Source: Laburnicola sp. R22_1 | Lineage: Eukaryota; Ascomycota; Dothideomycetes; Pleosporales; Didymosphaeriaceae | DNA length: 64,000 nucleotides | Assembly (NCBI GenBank): GCA_014281115.1 | Contig: JACONQ010000003.1 | Coordinates: 4,154,001-4,218,000, forward strand | Reading direction: 5' to 3' | Part shown: piece after piece, positions 33,110 through 43,653 of the stretch | Position numbering within the stretch: the first letter of the stretch is position 1 | How the letters are laid out: the number at the start of each line of letters is the position of its first letter | The notes under the pieces: model-generated | Seen by the model: the letters and a program-made list of their open reading frames with translations, nothing else | Databases searched by the model: none | Told to the model about the DNA's origin: nothing | Made by a program: the position numbers and the translations under genes

Positions 33110-34747
33110 ATGGCTTACCCTTCGATACAGCAACTACCTGTAGAGCTCCTACGCAAAATCTTCACTCAACTGCCTTGTTCTACCACAGCGCTAGCCTTCA
33201 TCCGTACCTGCCGTTCCATCCACGCTGCATGCAACGACTGGACTGCATGGCGAGACCTTGTCGCTACTCAAGAAACTCTAGCACGTTACTATCGCACTCT
33301 TAAACTTCGTAGTACGGATCAAGATCAAGATGTTTGGAGACGCTGGGTTGTCGCTGATGCACTGGCGGTGGCGGCGCGGCGGGATATATGCGTAGGTAGT
33401 GAGGAGGTGGAGAGGTGGTTGCTGGGTTTGGTTGTGCTGCATCGTAGGTTTTGTGGTTTATTTATTTTTTCTTCATCTTCCCTGTTTTCTCTTTTTCTCT
33501 GTCTCTTTTTTGCTCTCCCTCTTTCTCCTTGCACCCCCCCTCTGTTTCCCTTTCCCTTTCCCTTTCCCTTTCCCTTTCCCTTTCCCTTTCCCTTTCCCTT
33601 TCCCTTTACCTTTCCCTTTCCCTTTCCCTTTCCCTTTCCCTTTCCCTTTCCCTTTCCCTTTCCCTTTCCCTTTCCCTTTCCCTTTCCCTTTCCCTTTCCC
33701 TTTCCCTTTCCCTTTCTCTCTACCTGAAGCCCAGTTGCTAACTCCATCCAACTTGCGCCTACAGATCCTGTGCTTCTATCAATCAACATTCCCTCCCTGC
33801 ACCGCCTATGCGACACCATCTGCAACGTCCCCATCGTCTCAGGTCCCGATGCCGATCCGCTTGCCCAGGCCGACACAGCCTTTCCCATCAGCCCAAGTCG
33901 CACGGCGGACACGCACACCTGGCGCCTTGCGCAGGCCGCTAGCTTTTGTGTCACTGCACGCCTGCTCGCCAGCCCTCCACCTCCGGACGGAGACAAACCA
34001 CCTTGTCTTCTCCCCTCGGTCCAGTGGTTCTGTCTTACCAATATCCATGGACAGAGCGTTTCATCCGAAGATACCACCCATCGCCTAGTCATGCTTCACA
34101 CGCTGGCAAACCGAGCAGTCGGCTTCTTCTACCAGGGACTCTGCTGGGCACTTGCCAACAACCGGCTATGCGGACCCACCAGTTCCAGCGGCCTCATGCA
34201 CCCGCCCACCACGTTTTCGCTTCCCTTGCCTGCTCTCTGTGCCCCGCCTGTGCCTTTCACATCACACGCTCTCGAGCACTTTAGCACATGCCACCTCGCC
34301 GCCATGACCTCACCCGCCTTCTTCATCGACGACGACTGGACCGGGTACTTTAGCACGGGCCCGGGCCCAGGCCCAGCCATGCATTTCGACGGCGTCGGCG
34401 GCGACAACGTCGATGTGTCGGCCAACCGACTAGACCAGCTGCCCAACACGGAATTTCCGTTCGCCATAGAACGCGTTATCCGCTTCCATCTCGTGCAGGA
34501 ATGGAATGATGGAAACAAGTTCCTCCTGCAGAGTAATGGGTTTCAGTCGCAGGCTTGGCTACACATGCTTAGGGTGACGGTGGATAGAGCTACGGGGCAT
34601 TTGCAGATTGCGCATAATCATCTGCTTGGGGGGCGGTGGGGAGTGGTAGATGCGGTTATTACGCCGTTTGGCATCGTGGAGGCGGTGGGGCCGGGCGGGT
34701 TTTGGGGGTGGTTTTGGAAGTGTAAGTGGTCGCGGGCAAAGGCGTAA
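33110..34747 (+). CDS. F-box domain protein (two exons)
   Basis: Exon 1 is 33110-33443 and exon 2 is 33765-34747; together they give 438 residues. The start is ATG 33110 because the F-box begins five residues later. The F-box occupies about residues 3-50 (IQQLPVELLRKIFTQLP, then FIRTCRSIHAACND and WRDLV) and should bind Skp1 in an SCF ubiquitin ligase. The intron has a GTAGGT donor (33444), a GCTAAC branch (33737-33742) and a CCTACAG acceptor (33764), and the frame is kept across it. At 321 bp it is long for this genome because it holds a hexanucleotide array. The C-terminal part (PGPGPAMHFDGVGGD, WGVVDAVITPFG) is not a repeat type I recognise; it probably selects the substrate. Reading through the intron would give a Phe-Pro repeat and a stop. 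Confidence 0.8.
33545..33714 (+). repeat. Hexanucleotide microsatellite (TTTCCC)n
   Basis: About 28 head-to-tail copies of TTTCCC over 170 bp with one visible substitution (TTTACC near 33605). It lies inside the predicted intron of the F-box gene. It is not the telomeric TTAGGG repeat and has no spacer structure. Confidence 0.97.
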
Positions 34748-34991
34748 TATTCAAACAGTATGTAGTGCTATTAGCCTCTCAATGTAGCCCAGCGTGTCTA
34801 AGCTGTTGTTCAACAGCAACAGCCCGTCAAAATTGAGACTCAGTATAATAGGAAATGAATGAGTGGACGAAGAATAATAACAGACATGACCGTAGTGGTG
34901 TCCACTGTCTCGCGCTCCCTCTCCCTCCCTCTCCGTCTCTCTCTTCTCCTCGTCTTGTCACTTTCATCCACCATGAGCGAAGAATTCCCAT
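34748..34991. other. Convergent 3' intergenic region
   Basis: It separates the 3' ends of the F-box gene (plus) and the secreted-protein gene (minus). It contains a CT-rich tract at about 34911-34955 and no gene. Confidence 0.5.
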
Positions 34992-35577
34992 CTAGCTCGC
35001 GTTTGTTGTGATATGCTCAATCCATGTTAGTTCGTTCCAGCTTTTCGTATCACCTCCTGGGGTTACTGCTGTCACAGCCCTTGCGCAAGGTACCCCGCAG
35101 TTTGATATTGCGCTAAACACACCGATAAGCTCCACATGTAACCTATAAGGAAAACTACACTTACAAGATATACGACAAAACATTGGTATTAGGCACAAGG
35201 CCTCGCCGAAAAGCATACCTGATCCCAGCACTAGCTGCCTGGGCTGCAACGCACACTGCCTACACGCAGACTGTTAGCAAGCGCACTGAGGTTGGCGTTT
35301 TCCTTTAACTACGTACACACGCCTCGCTTATCGTGATTTGCGACCAGTTGATGACGCGTTGCTCTAGCTTGTTCTTGTTGGTGTCTCCTGTCTGGTACGC
35401 AACCATGGCCCCTTGCGAGGACACTGATGAGGTTGGGGTAGCTTGGATCATCACGCCAGAAAAGGCGACATGCTCCTCCTCGCTTAGGGAAATGCTAGTA
35501 GGCATAGCAGATACGAGCGGGCTGCAGTCCACAGCTGCTAGGCGCATGACTATGAAAAGGGCTGCGAAGGACTTCAT
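34992..35577 (-). CDS. Small secreted protein candidate, three exons, 150 residues
   Basis: Exons on the minus strand are 35577-35317, 35259-35219 and 35142-34992. The introns are 57 and 76 bp, with donors GTACGT and GTATGC and acceptors GTGTAG and CTTATAG. A GCTAAC branch site is visible in the first intron. The frame is kept at every junction. The N-terminus MKSFAALFIVMRLAAV looks like a secretion signal. The mature part has several Cys (SEAC, VCV, SNCGVPC) and no domain I know. Small, Cys-containing and secreted, it fits a fungal effector or other apoplastic protein, but that is inference. It converges with the F-box gene. RIP damage is not evident. Confidence 0.62.
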
Positions 35578-36658
35578 AGCAACGTTGACTTGGACTGGTT
35601 GATCGTGTTATCGAGCTGTAAGAGGTGGAGGGAGAAATTGAGAGAGACGTAGGGAGGGTAGCAAGTGTGCGAGTAGACAAAATGGTGGTGGATTGTGCAA
35701 TGAAAGTATGCGTGCCAGGTAAGAAAGAGGCGGTATCTTCACTTCTTAATATACGCAAGTCTACCCTGCACAAGCGGCTGTGCAAAGTAGCAACGTATCA
35801 ACTTAGCTGCGGCACCAGGATTCATGTTGGGCAGGCACAGGTGCCGCACAGGCGAACCCAAGGGGTGAAACATAGTGGCCGAGGTGTTGTTGGGACGTAT
35901 GCGGCGCTACGAGCCATGGTTCTTTTTTGAATAATGTCTCACATACGTGCAGGAACAGGCTGGGTTGACTATGAATAGATATGAATAATGAATGAATGAA
36001 TCAGGGGGGTGAAACACATGGGTCGAGTTGTGGTTGGGACGTATGCGGCACTGCGAACCGCGGGCCATTTTTGAATCATGACTTGCATATCTCCAAAGAA
36101 AATAGGTCACGCCTTATCACGGGCCTTCGCACCATCAGGTGGAAAACTTGCGTATACGGCGTTGACGAGGCCCAGTGTAGCAAGATGGGGGCGTTGGTAG
36201 TCATCAGCACTGGCAAATGGAACTGCAGCCCTAGGAAGATTGCAAAGTGAGAACGCGTGCCGCTGAATTGTGGCGTGTTGTGTTGTTCAGGAGCAGGAAG
36301 TGCGATGGGCGCCTATGTGCGGCGTGAAATGGTGCGGCACATGGCGTGCAACTTGGGCAGGCGTTTGGGAAAGCACATTTTTCGATGCGCATACGTATGC
36401 TTCGCATCTAAGCAGCTTTGAAGCGTACTTGGGATTAATGGTAGCTCATATTACAAGTATTTTCTCTCTAATAGCCAAATATGCCTTGACGAAGAAGAAG
36501 AGGAAGAAGAAGAGCAACCTTGGAAGGGCGATAAAACGAAGATGAGTGAATATAATGATACGTGGCTTTTTATGCTGTGCCAAAATCAAGGTAGAGAGCC
36601 TGGTTTCAGAGTTGAGGGGAGAGAGGTTGGCGGCGTAATGCGGGCGGAAGAGTTGGAA
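35578..36658. other. Upstream region of the secreted-protein gene, with a diverged direct repeat
   Basis: Open frames here (e.g. 35625-35930, 35996-36250) show no domain, signal or splice logic and overlap the likely promoter. Near 36482-36515 a GAAGAAGAAGAG-rich stretch occurs. The right edge is TGGAA, the target of copia D. Confidence 0.45.
35862..36080 (+). repeat. Pair of ~75-bp imperfect direct repeats
   Basis: GGGGTGAAACATAGTGGCCG...TTTGAATAATG (about 35862-35936) is repeated as GGGGTGAAACACATGGGTCG...TTTGAATCATG (about 36005-36080). Both contain TTGGGACGTATGCGGC. The start-to-start distance is about 143 bp. Confidence 0.7.
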
Positions 36659-36850
36659 TGTAGCCACGTGACTTACGTCAGAGGTGGTGTGTGTAGAAGG
36701 TTCCATCCAGGTGCACAGACCACTATCCTCAAGATAAAGCTCTCGCCCTCTCCTTTCTTCCTTAGTAGACTCCTCACTCTATACACTCTTTTCTGCAGAT
36801 AGTAATATAGCTTGTTGTCCTTATATGCCTTATATGCCTGCCCGCCCATA
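36659..36850 (+). repeat. 5' LTR of copia D
   Basis: It starts TGTAGCCACGTGACTTACG and ends GCCCGCCCATA (final CA changed to TA). It matches 41811-42002 and, less closely, the solo LTR at 57617-57798. Confidence 0.94.
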
Positions 36851-36865
36851 GTTATGAGCCTGGCT
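36851..36865 (+). other. Primer-binding site of copia D
   Basis: GTTATGAGCCTGGCT directly follows the LTR. It is the family-B primer site with one change and again complements the initiator tRNA-Met anticodon region. Confidence 0.72.
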
Positions 36866-37058
36866 GTCGACTTTAACTACTGCAGCTGCTGAGCACCTGG
36901 CTATTAACTTTAATCGCTGTTGCTACTGCACGTACTAACGAGCTGCTGAGGAGCTGTTGACAAGCTGTCAACAGAGCTACGTCACTAAGCTACCTTACTA
37001 AGCCTTGAGCACGCGTTCCATTACTAAAAAGAGCCCTTCTAGGAGCTGATAGAGCAAG

Positions 37059-40000
37059 ATGCCTACAACTGAGCTAGATAGACTAGTTACGAGGACGACG
37101 GTTATACTTAAGAAGCTAGCAGACTAGGAAGAATGGATCTTCCTACGTAAGGATAGCGCGAATCGAAATCACCTCTAGCCTATAGTTAACCCGGATCTTG
37201 ACGAGGCGGCACTCGAATAGCTTAAGGAGCCAGTGCTTGTGATACCAGAGCACTACTATAAGGGGACAGAGCAGGATACTGGCGTTGTGCTGAAAGACAT
37301 GACAACTAAGGAGTTCCAGCGATACCAGCAGGCGGAGAGAGGCTATGATCGAGCCTTGGCTAGATATACGATCAAGAGGAAAGCGTTGGACGATTTTACC
37401 TAGGAGATTGGCAGAACGATCAGCCGTCGCCATATACATCTGATCCAGAGCGACGATACAGCGTACGCTCGATTGAAGAGGCTCAAGAAGCACCTCTGCC
37501 TATCGACAGCTGAGAGGGAGCTGCAGCTTCTAGCAAAGTATCGGCAACTGCAGAGCCAACCCCGCAACAATATTAATACCTGGCTAGATGAGTGGCTACA
37601 TGTTGTACGTCTGTGCGAGGCAGCGAACCTACCTAACGTGACATCGCCGCGAGCACAGCGCGATTTTCTACTCGCAGTTAAAGGACTTGACAACATATAG
37701 GCAACTACTTAGTAAGCCAATCTATTTAAAGCACAGATCTAGGGACAGGCTATTAAGAGCATACACGACCTTATCGCTCAATTTACTATGTACTAGCGTT
37801 CGACGAGACTAGTAGCGTTATCGCTTGGCACCTTTGCTACACTAGGCATTAGCACTAACAAGCCACAGGCAATAGAGAAGAAAGAAAAGACTTAAAATAA
37901 GAAGCCTAAGTGTATATGTGGTCTCAATTATTGATTTAAGGACTGCTGGTATCTAGGAGCGAAGGGCAAGCCTTAAGGATGGATACCTAAACCTAAGATA
38001 CAAGAACGATTTAATAAGGCTATAGTAAGCCAATTATTATTTGGAGGAGCTATAAAGGCAGCACTTAAAGCGAATAGAAGCGCAACGAATACTAGAGACT
38101 AGGTAGAACTAGCAGCGTCTGCAGTCTTAATAGCACCTTAATAGTTTAATAATCACAGACCTATGTATAACGTATTGAACAGTTATGTATTGCAGCTTAT
38201 AATAAGCTTAGACTGCGCAAGCAAGTAGATAGTTAAGCCGAGTCTGATCAATTGATGGATTCTGAATCCAGAATCAAACACACACGTCACTAACAGCAGA
38301 GCCTATAGTTAGAAGAAGCGAGCTAACAGGATAGGTGAAGTTATTAAGGCTGGAGATTAAGAGCTATTGATACATAAGTGGGGAGATGTTATCCTACTTA
38401 TTAACACGCCTAGAGGCATAGAGCAGATAGAGCTCACATACGTCGCCTATATCCTAGGATTTCTTACTAACGTTGTTGGCCTGTCACGCTGTTAATTAAT
38501 AGGCATTTATTTCGACTTAGGACAAGACTGCTTATACTAAAAGAGCTGGAAGAACGTTATTTGCAAGCTTAACTATACTAGCGGACACTGGTTAATAGAC
38601 GCTAAAGGCATAAAGAGACTAGACGCTAGCCCTCTACTTGCAGCCTTAGTACACGCCCGCAAGAAGCCTTTATACAAGCCTAAGAAGCTACTATAGTTAA
38701 CTGTAGAGGAAGCACATGTTATGTGGGGTTACGCTAGTAAAGAGGCAATTAAGCACCTGCCTAAGAATGTTAAAGGCCTATATATTATAGATAGCCAAGC
38801 ACTAAAGTAGAAGGACTGTAAGATGTGTATATAGTTAAAGCTAACAAAGATTGTTAGTTAAAGGCCACCTTAAGAACTAGCGACTTAACTGTTCGAGCGT
38901 ATTAGCATAGATCTAATATAGCTCCTAGAGCGAGGAGAGCGCTGCTACAATAGCGATTAATACCTATTTTATACTTTTAATTAATATACAAAGTAGTATA
39001 AAGGATGCTGTATACTAGATAAGACAAAGGCTACTCTAACAAAGGTCTTTAAGCGATTACTGGCTAAGATAAAGCGGCAATTCTAGAGTTAAGTTATTAT
39101 TGTAAGGCTGGACATAGAGACTGGATATGTTGAGCTGCTAGAGCTCTGTAGAGATCTTAGAATTGCTATTAAGGCTAGAGCTATAGAAGCTTAGAGCGGA
39201 GCCATTAAACGCGCAGGCAAATCTATTATAATTCGAGGCAGAGCTATACGCCTACACGCAGGCCTACCAAAGGCGTACGCTAACGAGTGCGTTATGTTAG
39301 CTATATATCTACTTAATCGTACACTAACTAAAGCGATACAATGGGAATGCCTGTACACTAAAGTCAAGGGAGTGAAGCTATTAGTCGCTCACCTTGAGGT
39401 AATCGGAGCGAGAGCGTATGTGCTTAACAAGAAGCTACCTAGGGGAGACAAGCTCAAATCTCGAGCTCTAATTGGCCACCTAGTAGGCTTCGATTTAACC
39501 AACATATTTCGAGTATGGTTACCGACAATTGGACGAGTTATACGAACTCAAGACGTTGTCTTCTTGCGAGGCAAGCTCTACAATGAGTAAGAAAAGTACG
39601 TAGAGAAGAGTTATATTTGTGAGGTAGCAGAGGTGCTTAACATTAAGGAGACGCCTAATCACAGCAACATATTAATCGATTAGCTATCTATACTAGAAGA
39701 CTATTCCTATAAGCCTAAGCTAGAGCTTGAGTTTGACTCTGAATCTAAGACTAAGATTGAGGATACTTAACTAGCTCTTATGACTCCAAAAGAGACGCTA
39801 GAGAAGCACGGACTGCGCTAGTCACTAGACAACACAGGCTAGGGGAAAGGCTACGCTCTAGCTCTAGAGAAAGAAGAGCTAAATTAAATAATAAACAACG
39901 CAAAGCGACAAGAGGAGATTGCTAGTTAACTATTATAGAAGAATGTAATAGAGGGTAAGCGAAGTTGGAAGCCAAAGAGCTTTAGCACGTATTTAGCAAT

Positions 40001-41705
40001 ATTCGCTGCCTATATTAACCCCACAGCACTAGCAAAGCTACTTAGCGAGGCGCTAAAGACTTAACTATATTGTAATTAGCTGCTACTAGAGCTAAAGAGG
40101 TAGAAGGATCTAGATTGTCACCTATTTAGTGCTAAGTTTAAGAAGGCAAGCAGAGTTGAGATTAACAGTGTTATTAACTGTAGATGCTTTGGAAAAGCCA
40201 TAGAGCTCGCTAAGCAAGCAGATGCTAAGGTGCTACCACTTATGTGGGTATTCTTGTACAAGTTCGACGAAGATAGATACCTCTACAAATTCAAAGCTCG
40301 ACTGGTTGTCCGAGGAGATCTGCAGCAAGACTGGGGCGACACATACGCAGCTACACTGGCTGCGAAGATCTTCCGATGCCTTATCGCCCTGGCAGCAGCC
40401 TTCGACCTAGATCTATACCAGTACGATGTACTTAATGCCTTTCTCAACGCGGAGCTCGATCGACTTACCTACGTACGCTGTCCAGAAGGATACGATAAAG
40501 AACTTGGAAAACTGCTAGAGCTCAAGCGCGCTCTATACGGACTCCGTGACGCGCCGCGACTATGGTACAAGCATCTCACTGCAACGCTTGAGAAGATGGG
40601 ACTGAGATAGGTGCCTGGAGTGCCCTGTCTATATAGCAGTAACCAGCTTATCGTCTTCTTCTTTGTTAATAATATAGTGGTAGCTGTATCCCGCAGTAAT
40701 TAAGACGCATACTGTCTATTTAACAGACAGCTGAGAACAACCTACAACACACGATACCTGGGAGAGTTAAAGTGGTTCCTGGGCATACGCGTTATTTAAG
40801 ACAGAAAGCAGAAGAAGATCTGGCTACTCTAAGATAGCTTTATTAATAAGGTGGCAAAGAAGTACAACATTGCTTAAGGAAGCACAAAATACCTAGCAGT
40901 GCCGCTGGCAGACGGACATCTAGGCCTGAGTATAGAGGAGCCAGACGATTAACGCACGAAACTCTATTAAGAGCTTGTTAGATCGCTAGCCTACATAGCG
41001 ACGTACACACGACCAGATATCGCCTAAGCTCACTTAGAGCTATCTTGTTACCTACAGAACCTAGGCCAGAAATATATTAGTGCGGTATACCACGTATGGA
41101 AGTACCTAATTGGCACGAAGAGACTCGCTATAGGAGCTCATATAGACTGTGCGAACAGTGAGTCTGGTGGCAGTTAAACTATTTACCTGAGTTTAAGCTT
41201 GGGGGGTGCAGAACCACTGTTCTATAGAGCATTAGATGCAGCTTTTGCAGACAACCTAGAGACTAGGCGGAGCTTACAAGGATACCTTTTTATACTCTAC
41301 AGCATGCCTATTAACTGGAAAGCGACACGACAGCGCTTAGTTACCAAGTTAACCACTAAGGCAGAGCTTCTAGCTCTGTTAACAGCTGCTAGCGAGCTTT
41401 AAGCGTGGAATTGACTATTTAAACACATTAAATTTGACCTAGACATTACGCCAACTATTTACTGCAATAACCTACAGATAGTAGGGATTATTACTAAGGA
41501 TAAGAACAAGCTATTCACAAAACTACGCCACGTTAACACTTACTAGTATTGGCTAAGATAAGAATAGGCAGAAGGACGTATATTAGTCTAGTGGAAGGCT
41601 ACTAATTAGATGCCAGCTGACGGACTTACTAAGAGCCTTGTGCGTTAAAAGCACGTTGACTTTATAAGGCAACTTGGCATGCAAGACGTTAAAGGATATC
41701 TATAG
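37059..41705 (+). pseudogene. Copia D Gag-Pol polyprotein, RIP-inactivated
   Basis: The frame opens at ATG 37059 and stays in phase to TAG 41705 (1549 codons). Gag occupies about 37059-37880, followed by a zinc knuckle C-I-C-G with its His changed to Tyr (near 37912). The protease block is not clear. The integrase C-terminal part is open at 39294-39590. Reverse transcriptase is clean at 40230-40610 (KARLVVRGDLQ, YQYDVLNAFLNA, RALYGLRDAPRLWYKHL), and its catalytic YVDD box reads FVNN near 40665. RNase H is open at 41199-41402 (TKLTTKAELLAL). Stops elsewhere fall at Trp, Gln and Arg codons. Its reverse transcriptase is nearer to family B than to A. Confidence 0.9.
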
Positions 41706-41800
41706 AAGAAGCTTAAGGAGGACTCTACTTTAGATTCTATTGTTTACTGCCTATTCTAGTATAGTATAGAGCATTAGCTTTGGTGTGGGTACACCGCAGC

Positions 41801-41810
41801 TAGGGGGGTG
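41801..41810 (+). other. Polypurine tract of copia D
   Basis: TAGGGGGGTG directly abuts the 3' LTR, as expected for plus-strand DNA priming. Confidence 0.65.
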
Positions 41811-42002
41811 TATAGCCACGTGACTTACGTTAGAGGTGGTGTGTGTAGAAGGTTCCATCCAGGTGCACAGACCACTATCCTCAAGATAAAGCTCTCGCCC
41901 TCTCCTTTCTTCCTCGGTAGACTCCTCACTCCACACACTCTTTTCTGCAGATAGCAATACAGCTTGTTGTCCTCATATGCCTCATATGCCTGCCCGCCCA
42001 CA
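41811..42002 (+). repeat. 3' LTR of copia D
   Basis: 192 bp, TATAGCCACG (first TG changed to TA) to GCCCGCCCACA, followed by TGGAA. Confidence 0.94.
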
Positions 42003-42162
42003 TGGAAGCAGGCTGGCGGCACGGCTACACGTGGCGGTTTCGAGGAGGAAATACCTAGGTATGGATGCGAAATGCAGACCTACTGCAATCTGTCCGTCCG
42101 CGATAGGCTTCTCCCAAGGCTGAATATTCACCTAGGAGGGCTGCTCCCTCCAACGCGATGCC

Positions 42163-42170
42163 TATAAAAA
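42163..42170 (+). promoter_or_regulatory. TATA box of the second secreted-protein gene
   Basis: TATAAAAA lies 153 bp before ATG 42323. A pyrimidine-rich, A/C-rich leader (CACCAAGACCAACTC...CAATCGAA) follows, typical of a well-expressed fungal gene. Confidence 0.6.
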
Positions 42171-42322
42171 TGGGATGTATTCCCCCCTCTAAACTTGCCT
42201 GTCAAAGTCAACGTTTCAATCTTACAGCACATTACTATCCACATCGCCTCAAATTTTTACTGCTACCCTTTCTATATACTCTTTTCTCATAGCACCAAGA
42301 CCAACTCTTCTCAACAATCGAA

Positions 42323-42941
42323 ATGCATTCCCACGCAGCGGCTGCCATCTGCTCCCTTCTCCTCCTCCCCTTGGCCTCGGCCGGGTGCTACAAAGACTGG
42401 GTAGACAACGCGAACACGCACTTCGCACTGGACAACGTCAAAACAGCCGCAGCATACCTGCAAGGCAACCTAGCTCCATACCAAGAACGCGCATTATGCG
42501 TTACCGACGAACCCGCTGGGAACTTCTGGCTCTTTAGCGTCAAAAACGAGGAAGGGACAGGGACAGACCTCACGCAAGATACCATTGACGGCTACCTGCG
42601 CACAGAGGTGAATGGCTGCCTCGGGAAGGGAGGAAAGAGGAGGTACGGTCAGGTTGCATTCAAGTACGTACCCCAATATATTCGTCCCCTTCTTCGGAGA
42701 TATGACTGGTGGGCTAATCTTACTGTCTACCTGTAGTGCCGATCCAAACAGCGGCGTCTGCATGGACACTGGTTACATCAATGACCATGCAAAGAACTCT
42801 CGCGAAGAGCTTTGGGACATTCAAGAAGACGCTTCTCCTCCACGCCAGCGAAGAGGAGGAGCAGCAAGGCAGCGTAGGCATGTTGTCTTTACCCCTGTCA
42901 TGGGACCCGTCCCTACCCGACCGGAGGCGGAGGAGGAGTAG
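42323..42941 (+). CDS. Small secreted protein candidate, two exons, 181 residues
   Basis: Exon 1 is 42323-42663 and exon 2 is 42737-42941. The 73-bp intron has donor GTACGT and acceptor CTGTAG, and the frame is preserved. The N-terminus MHSHAAAAICSLLLLPLASA is a convincing signal peptide, with cleavage before GCYKDW. The mature part has four Cys (GCYKD, ALCVTD, NGCLGK, GVCMD), enough for two disulfides, and an Arg/Pro/Glu-rich C-terminus (PPRQRRGGAARQRR). I recognise no domain. Without the intron the frame stops at 42736, so a truncated form is possible. The TATA box and leader support expression. It could be an effector-like protein; the sequence alone cannot show that. Copia D lies about 320 bp upstream. 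Confidence 0.75.
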
Positions 42942-43653
42942 ATAAGAGCTGCTCAGCTAGTGGTGGTTGGAGGCTGGGAGTGTGTGATTTGTTTATGATT
43001 TTTCATCTTTTCAAGTTTTTGTCGCCTTGTTACTTCGTGGTTTAGAGTTTCGATTTCTTTGAGTTTTTCTTTTTATTCTCCTCAACTAAAGTAAGGTACC
43101 AGTCACTCATTCATGCATTAATAGTCAATTCTATCGCAACTTTGTCACAAGCGCGGTCTTTTACTTGGATTTTTGTCGTCCACTAGCATAGATCCGTCTC
43201 CGGTGTCCCAGCTCTAGCACGGCAAACGCGTGCTTTTACCTGGAAAGCAGCGTACCAGAGAATGCGACTCTTTGAAGAGCGGGCTATACACGTAGCCGCC
43301 CTGACGCCAGGACCGCGTAAGGTAGGGAGACGTAGAAGGGCGCGCGGGGCGGAAAAGACACGTTAAGCCTGTGGCGAGGATGAAACTTGCCGCGGGGATG
43401 CGGCGTAGCAATAGGGGCGCGAAAAGGACAGCAACATACACAGACCTATGGCGATAGTAAAACTCCTCTTGTAGTGGAATGCGGCGTAGTGAGAACAAGA
43501 CAGGTAGTTAATTACGACGACAACATGAAGAGCTTTGTTGCTGGCGCTGTGTATACGACTCTCTCCATCCCGTTGAACGCATATAAGGAAAGACCACAAC
43601 CACCCCACACCACCCCGCAGTCGCCCCGTCCCAAAGACACGACAACGGACATC
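42942..43653. other. Convergent intergenic region
   Basis: It lies between the 3' ends of the secreted-protein gene and the NRDE-2 pseudogene. The open frames on both strands (43214-43498, 43387-43653) overlap each other and show no domain. It has a T-rich tail directly after the secreted-protein gene (about 42987-43080), compatible with its 3' end. Confidence 0.5.

Larger units (their letters stand above)
36659..42002 (+). mobile_element. Copia retrotransposon D, complete copy
   Basis: 5344 bp with 192-bp LTRs (36659-36850, 41811-42002), flanked by identical TGGAA duplications (36654-36658, 42003-42007). A tRNA-iMet-type primer site follows the 5' LTR and a G-rich tract precedes the 3' LTR. 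One 1549-codon Gag-Pol frame without net frameshift carries RIP-type stops. It splits an otherwise GC-balanced gene island. Confidence 0.95.

Noticed and set aside
33545..33714. CRISPR array or telomeric repeat
   Set aside because: A pure hexamer without spacers is not CRISPR, and TTTCCC is not the fungal telomere unit TTAGGG.
33325..34092. Long frames encoding Gly-Lys, Phe-Pro or Leu-Ser repeats on both strands
   Set aside because: They arise because the TTTCCC hexamer array has no stop in several frames. The F-box gene with its intron explains the region.
35495..36250. Several 85-100 codon frames upstream of the secreted-protein gene
   Set aside because: They overlap each other on both strands and lie in the probable promoter. 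No signal, domain or codon evidence.
43214..43653. Frames between the secreted-protein gene and NRDE-2
   Set aside because: Both strands are open over the same bases, no domain is seen, and they are best read as convergent 3' regions.
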